This document shows, in pieces, positions 18,863 through 28,450 of a stretch of 64,000 nt of DNA. The stretch covers positions 49,210 through 113,209 of the forward strand of contig JAIXSY010000013.1 in NCBI GenBank assembly GCA_027484445.1, written 5' to 3'. The stretch's first letter is position 1. Each line of letters begins with the position of its first letter. The DNA comes from Verrucomicrobiaceae bacterium. Lineage in GTDB: Bacteria; Verrucomicrobiota; Verrucomicrobiia; Verrucomicrobiales; Verrucomicrobiaceae. The notes under the pieces are model-generated. The model saw only the letters and a list, made by a program, of their open reading frames with translations. It searched no databases and was not told where the DNA came from. The position numbers and the translations under genes were made by a program.

Positions 18863-19909
18863 ATGAAAATCAAGCCGTTCGCCCTGTCCCTTGGACTCGC
18901 CACCTTGCTCCCCATCGGTCAGGCTGTGGCCGAGGCCGTCACGGACCCCGTCGGGTTCATCACCCTAAACATCACCCCCTCTCCGAACGGCACCACCCGC
19001 GCCCTCACGCTGCTCTCCGCACCGTTGCTCGCGAATGCCACCAAGGCCGACCAAGTCACCCCCATCGACGGAGCTTCCGTCGGTGCCTTGACCAACTTCA
19101 CGGCAAACACCCTCGTCAACGACACGGCCGGTTGGACCGCTGGGGAACTCTCCCAGGTCGCCACCCCAAAGGTGCTGAAGATCCTCTCCGGTGCCGCCGA
19201 AGGCCGCACCTTCCTGCTCTCGACCACCGTCGCGAACACCGCCACCACCGTCACCCTCGACCCCACCGAAACCACCAACCTCACCACCATCGGCCTCGCT
19301 GCGGGAGATCGTTATCAAATCTATGATTGCGACACGCTGGCTAGCTTCTTTGGGGATGCGGCTGGTATTGTGAAGAATAATAATCCTGATTTGGCGGATC
19401 AGATTCTCGTTCTCATCGGAGGAACGTGGAATACTTATTTCTATCATACCACAAACAACAGATGGACTAGGCGCGCATTTGGAAGCCCGAATGCCACAAA
19501 CCAAGCACTCAAGCCTGAAGTTGGACTTATCTTTAGCAGAATTGGGTCGCAAACTCTGGCTTTGAACATCACGGGTTCAGTTTCGATGACAAAGCGCTCC
19601 GATCCTATTCGCGGCACGGGACTCACTATGCTTGGCAGCAATTGGCCTGTAGATGCAACGCTCATGGATAGTGGAATACAGTCCACCCCAGGCTGGGCGT
19701 CCAATTCTAATGTTAACCTAGCAGATCAAGTCATGCTTTTGATCGGAGGCACATGGAATACTTATTGGTTTGATGGCACAAATTGGAAGCGCCGTGCATT
19801 TGGTAGTCCTGTCAGCAATACGCAAGTTATCGCGGCAGGCTCTGCCGTGCTAGTCAGTAAAGTCACAGCTACTCCTGATGCTCTCCTGACGAAAAATCGT
19901 CCGTTCTAA
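18863..19909 (+). CDS. TIGR02597 family exported protein
   Basis: This 348-residue protein has a clear signal peptide (residues 1-25, ending GQAVAEA). The rest is beta-rich with two similar segments (LADQILVLIGGTWNTYFY and LADQVMLLIGGTWNTYWF), typical of the Verrucomicrobiota-specific family TIGR02597, whose function is unknown. Genes of this family often sit next to PEP-CTERM protein genes, as here (31 bp gap). ATG 18863 is chosen because it starts the signal peptide. Codon use changes sharply around 19310: the first part is GC-rich, the rest clearly AT-richer, which suggests a chimeric or recently recombined gene. Confidence 0.8.
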   Translation: MKIKPFALSLGLATLLPIGQAVAEAVTDPVGFITLNITPSPNGTTRALTLLSAPLLANATKADQVTPIDGASVGALTNFTANTLVNDTAGWTAGELSQVATPKVLKILSGAAEGRTFLLSTTVANTATTVTLDPTETTNLTTIGLAAGDRYQIYDCDTLASFFGDAAGIVKNNNPDLADQILVLIGGTWNTYFYHTTNNRWTRRAFGSPNATNQALKPEVGLIFSRIGSQTLALNITGSVSMTKRSDPIRGTGLTMLGSNWPVDATLMDSGIQSTPGWASNSNVNLADQVMLLIGGTWNTYWFDGTNWKRRAFGSPVSNTQVIAAGSAVLVSKVTATPDALLTKNRPF

Positions 19910-19940
19910 GCACTAAATAATCGCCAAAGATTTATCTACT

Positions 19941-20501
19941 ATGAAAAGAAGCATTCTAGCACTCGCATTTCTAGCAGTTGCCTCGATGACGCAAGCAGCC
20001 GTTACCCTAACAAATTTCGGCTCATCAAGTTTTTCTCTGGATACAGGCACAAGCACTTTTACCACGATCAATCAAACAGCGAATTCTCTGACCATCGGCG
20101 GCAGCGACTTTGCCTCAATTCTTGCTGGTGGTATTGCGACTACCAGCATTGTAGGTAACACAACGCAGTTATATCTGACCGGAAGCACAACAGCTGCAAG
20201 TGCATCAAGCTTTTCCATAACACTGTACGATTCTGCATTTAATACTGCAAAATATACAGGTGGCACTTGGACAGCACTTTCTTCAGGGGCAACAATCCTG
20301 AATTATACTTCGATGCTCGGTTCCTTCAATTTTGCTGAAGTTATTGGTGTGCAGTTGGACGCTGAAGGAGGCCCTCCAGGATCAACCATCGGCGCCACCC
20401 TTACCGGCCTGACGGCAGGAGTCATTCCCGAGCCAACTCGTGCCTTGCTGCTGGGCATTGGCATGATGGGCCTCATGCTTCGTCGTCGTCGCCTCGCCTG
20501 A
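19941..20501 (+). CDS. PEP-CTERM sorting-signal protein
   Basis: This 186-residue exported protein has a signal peptide (1-19, ending SMTQA), a Ser/Thr/Gly-rich beta-type body and a C-terminal sorting signal: VIPEPTRALLLGIGMMGLML followed by an RRRR cluster. In organisms with exosortase such proteins are cleaved at the PEP motif and released or anchored in the envelope, often with exopolysaccharide. The body is low in charged residues. No exosortase gene is in the window. Its base composition matches the AT-richer second half of the preceding gene. Confidence 0.85.
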   Translation: MKRSILALAFLAVASMTQAAVTLTNFGSSSFSLDTGTSTFTTINQTANSLTIGGSDFASILAGGIATTSIVGNTTQLYLTGSTTAASASSFSITLYDSAFNTAKYTGGTWTALSSGATILNYTSMLGSFNFAEVIGVQLDAEGGPPGSTIGATLTGLTAGVIPEPTRALLLGIGMMGLMLRRRRLA

Positions 20502-20535
20502 TGCCGATTGCGGCTCAATTGCAAAATCCTTGAGA

Positions 20536-20566
20536 AGAGCCTCCCGCGCGGGAGGCTCTTTTTTTG
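20536..20566 (+). terminator. Strong rho-independent terminator after the PEP-CTERM gene
   Basis: A perfect self-complementary stem with arms AGAGCCTCCCGC / GCGGGAGGCTCT is followed by a run of seven T. Confidence 0.9.
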
Positions 20567-20759
20567 GACTGCTTCCCAGAGGCACGAGTGTCGCGGCAGC
20601 GAATCGCGCCCCATGCCCGAGCTGTCGTCCCCAAGCCCCCAACGCCGAGCCAGCGCACCCGCGCCCTGAACCGCGCCCGATTCGTGAGGCAGGAGGATGA
20701 GCCAGGCACAGGTGGACACATGGCCGCAGCTGCCAAAGCCAAGCACAGAGCGGGAACAG

Positions 20760-20880
20760 GTGCCAAGGTGCCCACGAGATGCCCTGTGAACGAAGGTGCC
20801 AAAGTGCCCACGAGATGCCCTGTGAACGAAGGGTGCCAAGGTGTCCACGAGATGCCCTGTGAACGAAGGGTGCCAAAGGC
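20760..20880. repeat. Short tandem repeat, 36-37 bp unit, three copies
   Basis: Three units beginning GTGCCAAGGTGCCC (or AAAGTGCCC) and sharing ACGAGATGCCCTGTGAACGA occur head to tail, plus the start of a fourth. The region 20567-21042 around it has no recognisable gene; the long plus-strand frame across it is translated repeat. Confidence 0.8.
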
Positions 20881-21042
20881 ACCCCCCTCCTCAGCCCAGG
20901 GTGAAACCCTGGGGTTTGCCGCGTCCCCGCATCCCCTCTGTCTCCGAGCCCTGAAGGGGCGCCCCTCGACACCACGCCCTCTTCCCCCCCCTGGCCACCT
21001 GGTCGGACCTCCTCCTTTCAGGCCCCAGGTTCACTTCGGAAT

Positions 21043-21300
21043 TGGTCGGGGCAGGAATGCCCCGGGTACTGGGAAGGTGTTGGGTGATTGGTCGGGGCAA
21101 GAATGCCCCGGGTACTGGGAAGGTGTTGGGTGTTTGGTCGGGGCAGGAATGCCCCGGGTACTGGGAATGTGTTGGGTGTTTGGTCGGGGCAGGAATGCCC
21201 CGGGTACAGGGAAGGTGTTGGGTGTTGTTTGGTCGGGGCAGGAATGCCCCGATTACCGAGAACTTTGGCCTTTGGGGTAAACGGGGCATTCTTGCCCCGA
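21043..21300. repeat. Tandem cluster of GGGGCAGGAATGCCCC palindromes (six copies)
   Basis: Palindromes begin at 21048, 21094, 21140, 21186, 21235 and 21283. The first five are spaced 46-49 bp and separated by a nearly constant GGGTACTGGGAAGGTGTTGG spacer. The last is inverted in its central bases and ends next to the stop of the acyltransferase-heptosyltransferase gene. The constant spacer rules out CRISPR. Confidence 0.85.
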
Positions 21301-21305
21301 GGGCT

Positions 21306-23312
21306 TCAGCCTTTGGGAGGATTCATGGCCTGGATGGCACGGAGCACCGCTTGGGTGGTCTGCTCGGGCGTCAGCCGGGTCATGCACTCGTAGGTGCCCA
21401 GGGGGCAGGTGCGCTGAAAGCAGGGGCTGCAGGGCAGTTGATGCCGCAGCACGGTGTGCTGGGGCCCCAAGGGACCGGTGAGCACGGGCTCTGTCGAACC
21501 AAAGAGACTGACGGTGGGCACCCCGAGCGCGGCAGCGAGGTGCATGGTGCCGGTGTCGTTCGTGACGAGCAGGTGGCACTGGCGCAGGTGGTCGATCAAC
21601 TGCCGTAGGCGTGTTTTGCCCACGAGGTTCTGATGCGGCACCTCGGGGCCGACGAGGGCGGACAATTGCTCGCCCAGGGCAGCCTCGCCAGGCGCGCCGT
21701 AAAACTCCCACTGAAGGCCAGGCCGGGCAGCGCTGACCTGCTGGATGACCTGAGCGAATCGGTCGAGCGGCCAGCGTTTGGCCTGGCCATACTCCGCACC
21801 GGCACAGATGCCGAGGCGCAGCGGCGGCAGGCTGCCATCGGCCGCGGGGTCGGGCAGGGGGCAGGGAGCGGGGGGCGGCTGCAAGTCTGTGGCCGCTGCC
21901 CCCAGGGTGCGGGCGATGTGCAGGTAGCGCTCGGCATGGTGCAGGGGGCGGCCCGCGGTGCGGGGTTCGCGGATCTTTTGCCGAAGCAGTCGGCGGCGAA
22001 AGGAGCCGGAGTAGCCGACGAGGCGCGGGATACCGCCCAACCAGAGCTCCAGGGTGCTGCGGGTGCTGTTCGTGAACAGGACAGCGGTGTCAAAGACGGT
22101 GCCACAGGTGCGGAGACGGCGGGCGACGGCGAAGAGGCCCTCGCGGTCGGCTTTGCCAAGGTAGGCATCGACAAAGGGCTGCGCCTCCCAGAGCTCGCGC
22201 AGTTTTTCCGGGCCAAAGACGGTGAGGCGCAGGTCGGGGCGGCCAGCCTTCAGGGCACGCACGGCGGGGAAGGCCATGCAGGCATCGCCAAGCCAGTTCG
22301 GCGAACGCACGAGCATCTCAAAGGGCTGAAGGCGGGCAGGATCGTAGCCGGGCGCGTAGGCGACGCCGCGGCGCTCGCCCTGGATGAGCACGCGGGGGTT
22401 TGGGGTCTTCCAGCGGTTGTGAACCCAGAACCAGTTGTAGGGCTGGCGGCGGATGAGGCCCTCGACGGCGAGGTTCATCTGCGCGGTCAGGTCCTCGACG
22501 CTGGGCTTTTCCACCGCCAGGGGTGGCACGGGGCCATAAACGACCCGCCAGCGCGCGGGGCCGTCGTCATAGACGGCGAGGGTGACGACCTCAGCCTGGG
22601 TGCGCAGGGCGATCATGGCCGCCACGGGGGTGGTGGAGGCGAGGCGGTCGAAAAAGGGACACCAGATGCCCTGATCGCCTGAGTGTTGGTCGATGAGGAC
22701 GCCGAGGCTGCCGCCGTCCTTCAGGTGGCGGAGGGGAGCGGTGAAGCCCTCGTGGCGGCTGAAGATGGTGTAACCGAGCCGCTGCCGACCGCGCAGGATG
22801 TGGGCGTTTAAAAAGGGATTTCGCAGCGGCTGATAGACGGTGGCGGGCTTGCGGCCAAAGGAGCAGAGGTCCGGCAGTTGGGCCAGGATCTCCCAGCAGC
22901 TCATGTGGCAGACCAGGCCTAGCACGGGACGACCGGAGACCAGAGCGGCCTGCAGGTGCTCCATGCCCTCGGCAGTGACGCAGGCGCGGATCTTCGCCTG
23001 ACCCATGGTCGGCAGCTTGAAGCCGCAGAGCACATTCGCCACGAGGGACATGAGGTGCTGGCGCCCGGTCTGGCGCCGCCAGGCTTCGTCCTTTTCGCGG
23101 CCAAAGGCGATGCGCAGGTTGTTCAGCACCAGGGCGCGGTAGCGCCCAGCCACGAGCCAGCCTAGTGCACCGAGCGCCCGCCCCAGGTGCCAAACGACCC
23201 GCAGCGGTAGCAGCCGGAGCCCGAATTCGACACTGCGGTAGAGGGCGAACACGAGCCACTGACCGGCCAGGGTGAGGCGGCGGGGTGGGGACGAGGCGGA
23301 GGACGATTTCAT
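21306..23312 (-). CDS. Fusion of a lipid A-type acyltransferase (LpxL/HtrB-like) and a heptosyltransferase (GT9, WaaF-like)
   Basis: This 668-residue protein has two full domains. Residues about 1-320 form an LpxL-type lysophospholipid acyltransferase with the HxxxxE catalytic motif (HMSCWE), VYQPLRNP, LIDQHSGDQGIWCPFF and, near the end, NWFWVHNRWK. Residues about 330-660 form a GT9 heptosyltransferase with VRSPNWLGDACMAFPAVRAL, then LLVTNDTGTMHLAAALGVPT and LFGSTEP, and CSPCFQRTCP. Both activities belong to lipopolysaccharide synthesis at the inner face of the cytoplasmic membrane: acylation of lipid A and heptose addition to the inner core. ATG 23312 is used; another in-frame start lies 39 bp upstream. 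Confidence 0.88.
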   Translation of the reverse strand: MKSSSASSPPRRLTLAGQWLVFALYRSVEFGLRLLPLRVVWHLGRALGALGWLVAGRYRALVLNNLRIAFGREKDEAWRRQTGRQHLMSLVANVLCGFKLPTMGQAKIRACVTAEGMEHLQAALVSGRPVLGLVCHMSCWEILAQLPDLCSFGRKPATVYQPLRNPFLNAHILRGRQRLGYTIFSRHEGFTAPLRHLKDGGSLGVLIDQHSGDQGIWCPFFDRLASTTPVAAMIALRTQAEVVTLAVYDDGPARWRVVYGPVPPLAVEKPSVEDLTAQMNLAVEGLIRRQPYNWFWVHNRWKTPNPRVLIQGERRGVAYAPGYDPARLQPFEMLVRSPNWLGDACMAFPAVRALKAGRPDLRLTVFGPEKLRELWEAQPFVDAYLGKADREGLFAVARRLRTCGTVFDTAVLFTNSTRSTLELWLGGIPRLVGYSGSFRRRLLRQKIREPRTAGRPLHHAERYLHIARTLGAAATDLQPPPAPCPLPDPAADGSLPPLRLGICAGAEYGQAKRWPLDRFAQVIQQVSAARPGLQWEFYGAPGEAALGEQLSALVGPEVPHQNLVGKTRLRQLIDHLRQCHLLVTNDTGTMHLAAALGVPTVSLFGSTEPVLTGPLGPQHTVLRHQLPCSPCFQRTCPLGTYECMTRLTPEQTTQAVLRAIQAMNPPKG

Positions 23313-23394
23313 CAACGCTCTCCGTGTGCCATAAACCTCCCGCAGGGGCAAGGCTGGGGCGGCAGGACTTCCAGGGCGCTGCCAAAGCGCTGTC

Positions 23395-24042
23395 TCATGG
23401 ACGCGGTGCGGGGTTCAACTGCGTGGCGGGGGCTCCGCGATGCTGCTGGAGGAAGACTTCTGGCGAAAGACGGTTCAGCGGCGCATCGGCGTAGCCGACG
23501 CTGGGGTTCACGTAAGGACCCCGCCGGATCTCAAAGTGCAGGTGCGCGAGGTATTGCCCCCCGCCGGTGCCCACGGTGCCGATCTTTTCGCCTCGGGTCA
23601 CGATTTGCCCCGGCTGGATCAGGATCTCCTCCAAGTGCGCATACACGGTCTGCACGACCTGCGGGCCGCTGGGGCTGGCCAGGCGGTGGGCCAGGATGAT
23701 CATCTTTCCCCACCCTGGGCCGGGCGTGCCGGCATAAACGACCCGCCCCTGAGCAGCGGCGTGGACAGGGTCACCCCGGTCAGAATTCAGGCCGCCGATG
23801 CCGTTCAGGTCATCCCCCAAATGCCGATTTAGGCGAAAGGGCTGCGCATTGTAAGTCAGCGCGGCGTGTTCCGAGCCCAGCGGCGGGTCCATGCGCACCA
23901 CCAGCGGCAGGCGGGCGATCTCAGCCGGGCTCAGCCGGACAAAGGCAGGATCGAGGGGCCGCGTGCGCGCTAGGGTCAGGCAGCCCCAGGCCAAAACGCC
24001 CAGCCCGAGCGCGCAGGCGAGGTAAGTCAGGAGACGGCTCAT
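23395..24042 (-). CDS. M23 family peptidase (LytM-like endopeptidase)
   Basis: This 215-residue protein has an N-terminal membrane anchor or signal (residues 4-22). The peptidase domain has zinc ligands expected in the first motif (RHLGDDLNG), HLE around residue 135 (VYAHLEEI) and HLHFEIRRG near residue 175. Such enzymes cut peptide cross-bridges in peptidoglycan or act as inactive regulators; here the ligand residues appear present. It lies 82 bp upstream of the LpxL-WaaF fusion gene on the same strand, suggesting an envelope-biogenesis unit. Confidence 0.88.
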   Translation of the reverse strand: MSRLLTYLACALGLGVLAWGCLTLARTRPLDPAFVRLSPAEIARLPLVVRMDPPLGSEHAALTYNAQPFRLNRHLGDDLNGIGGLNSDRGDPVHAAAQGRVVYAGTPGPGWGKMIILAHRLASPSGPQVVQTVYAHLEEILIQPGQIVTRGEKIGTVGTGGGQYLAHLHFEIRRGPYVNPSVGYADAPLNRLSPEVFLQQHRGAPATQLNPAPRP

Positions 24043-24277
24043 GGGGCAGGGGCAGCGTGGGGGGCGGGCAGGGCAGGTTTTGCCCAGCACAGGCAGGTGG
24101 GTTTGTCGGTGGGCATGGTGTCGGCAGAGCCTCGCGGCACGGTGGTGGAGGGTCTTTCCAGTTCAGGATCAAGCAAAAGGCTTTTTTCTGCGGAAAAGTG
24201 GCATCCGCAGCTAGGCTGTGCTACGCACTCCGATTCTCCCGAACGCGCTGCCTGCGTGCGGGGAAACCCCGCTTCGC

Positions 24278-27200
24278 ATGTCCGATCTTCTCTCTCAGAT
24301 CCCCGCTCTTTTGTCCGGTTGTGAACCTCGTCTCCGAGCGGAGGCGGAACGGCTGGTGGATGATGACTCGGTGCGTGGGCTGGACCTGACGGTGGATGAG
24401 GTGCTGGCCGAGGTGCGGCTGGATGACCGCAGCGTGAATGCGCGCTGGGTCTTTGAGGACGGCGCCTGGCATGGAGAGACGGATGTGGAGGACCGTGCGC
24501 TGCACAACCTAGCGCTAGCGGCGGCGCTGATTTCCATCGACCGCAAGGCGAAGCGCGATCCCGGTGCCTTCAAGCCTGCGGACCTGGAGGTGCCCTTTCA
24601 AGAAGTCATCGAGAAACGTCTGGCCCGCCAGCTAACGCCGGAAGAAGATGCCTACCTGAGCAAGGTGGAGAAGCGCTTCCAGCGCGTGCAGCAGACGGGC
24701 ACCATCTTTGACCATGACATGGTGCGCCTGCACCCGAAGTGGACGATCCAGAGCGTGGACCCGCTGCCGCTGTGGCCGGAGTCGCCCAAGACGCTGCGCG
24801 AATTCTGGGACTACGTGGCCCTGGCGCTGACGGATCGTGGCCTGCCGATCCCCGGCTTTCTGCGCAACATCGCCGACCTGCCCAAGGTGCGCGAGCGCCT
24901 GAGCGGCTGGCGCCAAGAGCGCACGGTGCCGCTGTGGAAAGAGCGCATCCGCCGTCTGCTGCGCGATGACAGCGGCCTGGGCGATGGCCTGCGCAAAAAG
25001 GGCGATCTGCGGCTGATCATCTCCCCGGCAGAGGCAAGGCTGCAGGGCCGATTCAGCGACCAGCAGCGCTTTCACCCCCTGAGTGGCGCAGAGCTGCGTG
25101 AGCTGGAGGAGGCCCAGGCGCGTGGCGGTCTGCTGATGCCGCCAGAGGCAGAACTGCTGCTCTTTTCGGCCCTCGGCCAAAGCTCTGCCAGCGCGGCGGA
25201 CGTGTGCCGCTTTGACCTGGAGTCCCATGGCCAGTGGTTGGGCAGTCTCTTCCAGCAGCCGGCGCTGGAGAGCCGCCTGGTGACGCTGGATGAGCACCCC
25301 TTCAAACGCGCCAGCACGCGGCTGAAGTGGCATTCAGCGGAAGATCTGGAGACGAATCAACTGCGCCTGACGCTGGTGGCGGAAGCCGGTGAGACCCCGA
25401 CCGGAACGCTGCGCGTGCTGCATGGCTCGGAGACGCTGTATTTGAGCGAGGACACGCTCTTCCTGGGGCCGCGCTGGATGAGCGATGAGTCCAAGATCGA
25501 TGGCCCACTGAGCATTCCGCTCGCCGCCTTGGGCACGCAGGAGGGCATTGAGTTTCTGGAAAAGATCGGCCTGCCCCTGCCGCCGAGCATTGCCAGCCGC
25601 GTGAAGCATGAAACGCTGGAGGTGAAGGTGCGCGCAGCCTGCCAGAAGAAGGCCCCTGGGTCGAACATCGAGTATGCCACCTTTCAGGCTGAGGCGGTGA
25701 GCCCCGATGGCCGCGTGCGTGAACGGCTCGGCCCTGCGGGCTGGGCACCCGTGCTGGACCACGGTGCGCAGGATGACAGCATCGTCTGCCGTGATCGCTC
25801 TGCGCTGGAGTCGGCGGAAGGCGTGATCCGCGGCCTGCACCCCACCTGGGACATCGAAAGTCAGGGCTACCGCGTGCGCCTCACCAAGACCTTTCCTGAA
25901 CACTTCAATGGTTGGGCCTTCAGCCTGCCTGAGGGCATCACCCTGAGCACGGACGACCGCCTGCAAACCATCCTGGCCGATCCCTTGATCGCCCGCGTGC
26001 GCATCGAGGCCACGCAGACTGCAACCATCGACTGGTTCGACCTGCGCATGATCTTTGAGATCGAAGGTGCTGACCTGAAGGCGGCGGAGATCCGCAAGCT
26101 GGTCGCTGCAAAGGGCGGCTTTGTGCAATTGGCCGATGGCACCTGGCGGCGTGTGAAGCTGGAGCTGACCGAGGAGCAGATGGCCATGATGGACCAGCTG
26201 GGCATCGACCTGGATTCCCCGACGGATGAGCTGCACCAGCTGCACTGGCGTCAGCTCGCGGGGGAAAACGTGAAGGAGGTGATCAACCCGCGCCTGTGGC
26301 AAACCATCACCCAGCGCATGGAGCAGGCGAAGCTGGAGGAAAAACCCCAGCCGCCGGAAGGCCTGGCCGTGACGCTGCGCCCCTATCAGGTGGAGGGCTA
26401 CCATTTCCTGTCCTACCTCAGCGTGAACAAGTTTGGCGGCATCCTGGCGGATGACATGGGCCTCGGGAAGACCATCCAGAGCATCTCCTGGATCCTGTGG
26501 CTGCGCAGCCGCTACCGCACCGCCTGGCCGACGCTGGTCGTGTGCCCGAAATCTGTGCTGGACGTGTGGGCCAAGGAGTTCGTCAAAGCCGCGCCGGGCC
26601 TGAATGTGCAGATCCTGAGGGACAAGGAGGAGCTGGACCTGGACCGGCTGAAGTCCGAGGTGCAGGTGCTGGTCATGAACTACGCGCAGATGCGCGGCTG
26701 CATCGAGTGGCTGGAGACGGTGAAGTGGCTGGCGGTCATCCTGGATGAGGCCCAGCAGATCAAGAATCCAGACTCCCAGGCCGCGCGCGCGGCTCGTCGC
26801 CTCAAGGCCGAGAACCGACTGGCACTGACCGGCACGCCTTTGGAAAACCGGCTGCTCGACCTCTGGAGCCTGATGACCTACGCCATGCCTGGTGCCCTCG
26901 GGGACCGCGCCTACTTCACGCGTAACTTTGACCGCCGCAAGGATGCCAAGGCCAGCGAACGCCTGGGAGCGCGCCTGCGGCCCTTCTTGCTGCGCCGAAC
27001 CAAAGGTCAGGTCGCCAGTGACCTGCCCGCCCGGACGGAGGAAGCCATGCTCTGCGAGATGAGTGCCGACCAGGAGCGCCTGTACAAAGAAGAGCTGGCC
27101 CGCGCGCAGCACCTGCTGCTGACCAGCAGCAGCTTCGAGGTGCTGACCCGCAAGCGCTTCGCCGTGCTGCAGGCCCTGACCCGCCTACGCCAGATCTGCT

Positions 27201-27778
27201 GCCACCCGCAGCTCGCCAGCGAGGAAAACCACGCTGCCGAAAGCGCCAAGCTCACCGCTACCCTGGAGCTGGTGGAAGAACTGCACGCCGAGGGGCACAA
27301 GGTGCTCATCTTCAGTCAGTTCGTCTCCATGCTGGAGATCCTGCGCGACAAGCTCACCGAGATGAGCATCCCCTACTACTGGCTGACCGGAAGCACCCAA
27401 AACCGCAGCGAGGTGGTCGATCAGTTCCAGCAGGACAGCGATGCCTGCGTCTTCTTGCTGAGCCTGAAGGCTGGCGGCAGCGGCCTGAACCTCACCGCCG
27501 CCAGCTACGTCATCCTTTACGACCCCTGGTGGAATCCCGCCGTCGAGGCGCAGGCCATCGACCGTGCTCACCGCATCGGCCAGACTCAGCCCGTCATGGC
27601 CTATCGAATGATCACGAAAAACAGCATCGAGGAAAAGATCATGCTCCTTCAGCAGAAGAAGCAGCTCATGAGCGCCAACATCCTCGGCGAAGGTGGCTTT
27701 GCCCGCACGCTGGAGAAGACCGACTTCGAGTTCCTCTTCGACCTCGAAGCTGAGGAAAAGCTGCGCCAGGAAGATTGA
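24278..27778 (+). CDS. SNF2 family helicase/ATPase
   Basis: This 1166-residue protein has a large N-terminal region (about 1-690) with no obvious enzyme motif and a C-terminal SNF2 core. Motif I is ADDMGLGKTIQS, motif II LDEAQQIKNPDSQ (DEAQ), motif III ALTGTPLENR, motif V SLKAGGSGLNLTAA and motif VI AIDRAHRIGQTQPV. The family uses ATP to translocate on double-stranded DNA and remodel protein-DNA complexes; bacterial members such as RapA act on RNA polymerase, but this N-terminus is not RapA-like. ATG 24278 is chosen, since the upstream extension is in the intergenic region. Confidence 0.92.
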   Translation: MSDLLSQIPALLSGCEPRLRAEAERLVDDDSVRGLDLTVDEVLAEVRLDDRSVNARWVFEDGAWHGETDVEDRALHNLALAAALISIDRKAKRDPGAFKPADLEVPFQEVIEKRLARQLTPEEDAYLSKVEKRFQRVQQTGTIFDHDMVRLHPKWTIQSVDPLPLWPESPKTLREFWDYVALALTDRGLPIPGFLRNIADLPKVRERLSGWRQERTVPLWKERIRRLLRDDSGLGDGLRKKGDLRLIISPAEARLQGRFSDQQRFHPLSGAELRELEEAQARGGLLMPPEAELLLFSALGQSSASAADVCRFDLESHGQWLGSLFQQPALESRLVTLDEHPFKRASTRLKWHSAEDLETNQLRLTLVAEAGETPTGTLRVLHGSETLYLSEDTLFLGPRWMSDESKIDGPLSIPLAALGTQEGIEFLEKIGLPLPPSIASRVKHETLEVKVRAACQKKAPGSNIEYATFQAEAVSPDGRVRERLGPAGWAPVLDHGAQDDSIVCRDRSALESAEGVIRGLHPTWDIESQGYRVRLTKTFPEHFNGWAFSLPEGITLSTDDRLQTILADPLIARVRIEATQTATIDWFDLRMIFEIEGADLKAAEIRKLVAAKGGFVQLADGTWRRVKLELTEEQMAMMDQLGIDLDSPTDELHQLHWRQLAGENVKEVINPRLWQTITQRMEQAKLEEKPQPPEGLAVTLRPYQVEGYHFLSYLSVNKFGGILADDMGLGKTIQSISWILWLRSRYRTAWPTLVVCPKSVLDVWAKEFVKAAPGLNVQILRDKEELDLDRLKSEVQVLVMNYAQMRGCIEWLETVKWLAVILDEAQQIKNPDSQAARAARRLKAENRLALTGTPLENRLLDLWSLMTYAMPGALGDRAYFTRNFDRRKDAKASERLGARLRPFLLRRTKGQVASDLPARTEEAMLCEMSADQERLYKEELARAQHLLLTSSSFEVLTRKRFAVLQALTRLRQICCHPQLASEENHAAESAKLTATLELVEELHAEGHKVLIFSQFVSMLEILRDKLTEMSIPYYWLTGSTQNRSEVVDQFQQDSDACVFLLSLKAGGSGLNLTAASYVILYDPWWNPAVEAQAIDRAHRIGQTQPVMAYRMITKNSIEEKIMLLQQKKQLMSANILGEGGFARTLEKTDFEFLFDLEAEEKLRQED

Positions 27779-27861
27779 TCGACTCCGTCGGCGCACTCAC
27801 CCGAGTGCGCTGTTGGTGTCTTTGCACTTGGCAGATAGGTGAGTTGTGGGAGTGTACCTGC

Positions 27862-28260
27862 ATGAAAGTCGAAAACATCGGCCTGTGGATCATTGGCGCT
27901 ATCTTGACTTGGGTCGGATGGATGGCCTTGGAGATTTCCAGCGGCATCACGGCACCTTCGGGTGCGGTGGGACGATCGCTGTCCATCGTGGAGACCTCCC
28001 CGGTGCCGGTGTTGGTGGAGTTTTACGCAGACTGGTGCGGCCCCTGCAAGGCGGTGGGGCCGGTGGTCGATGAACTGGCGGGTGAGGTCAGCGGTCGAGC
28101 CAAGGTGGTGCGCCTGAACGTCGATGTGGAATCTGCCGCCGCCCAGCAGTACGGCGTGCGCGGCATTCCCACCTTCATCGCCTTCAAGAATGGCAAAGAA
28201 GTCCGCCGCGAAGTCGGTGCGATTCCGAAGCAAGTCATGATGCAGATGATGGGTCTGTGA
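27862..28260 (+). CDS. Membrane-anchored thioredoxin
   Basis: This 132-residue protein has one N-terminal hydrophobic segment (residues 6-24) and a thioredoxin fold with the active site ADWCGPCKAV (Cys pair near residues 56 and 59) and the cis-proline loop VRGIPTFIAFKNG. The anchor suggests the domain faces the periplasm, where it would reduce or help mature cytochromes. It lies 190 bp upstream of the cytochrome oxidase genes, which fits a role in haem-protein maturation, but this is inference. The C-terminus is slightly shorter than E. coli TrxA. Confidence 0.9.
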   Translation: MKVENIGLWIIGAILTWVGWMALEISSGITAPSGAVGRSLSIVETSPVPVLVEFYADWCGPCKAVGPVVDELAGEVSGRAKVVRLNVDVESAAAQQYGVRGIPTFIAFKNGKEVRREVGAIPKQVMMQMMGL

Positions 28261-28450
28261 GCGGTGCAACCCGAGGATCAGGTTCACCTGCTGACCTCGT
28301 TGCAGCCATCGCTGGCATTGGCGGACCGTGGCAGAGAAGCGAATTCTACCCGATGGGCTGATCCTCGGCGCAAGATCGGGCGGGGGATGAGCAAGGTGTG
28401 GGCAGCAGGGCAGGGCGGGCAGAGCATGGTGTGGGGCGACGAAGCTGCCC

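Noticed and set aside
20564..21280. 238-residue plus-strand frame
   Set aside because: It translates terminator, tandem repeats and palindromes; no domain and no start signal.
21043..21300. Palindromic repeats with 46-bp spacing as a CRISPR array
   Set aside because: The spacers are nearly identical to each other, so this is a tandem repeat.
25334..27112. 592-residue minus-strand frame antisense to the SNF2 gene
   Set aside because: The plus strand carries all helicase motifs; the antisense product is His/Gln/Leu-rich without a domain.
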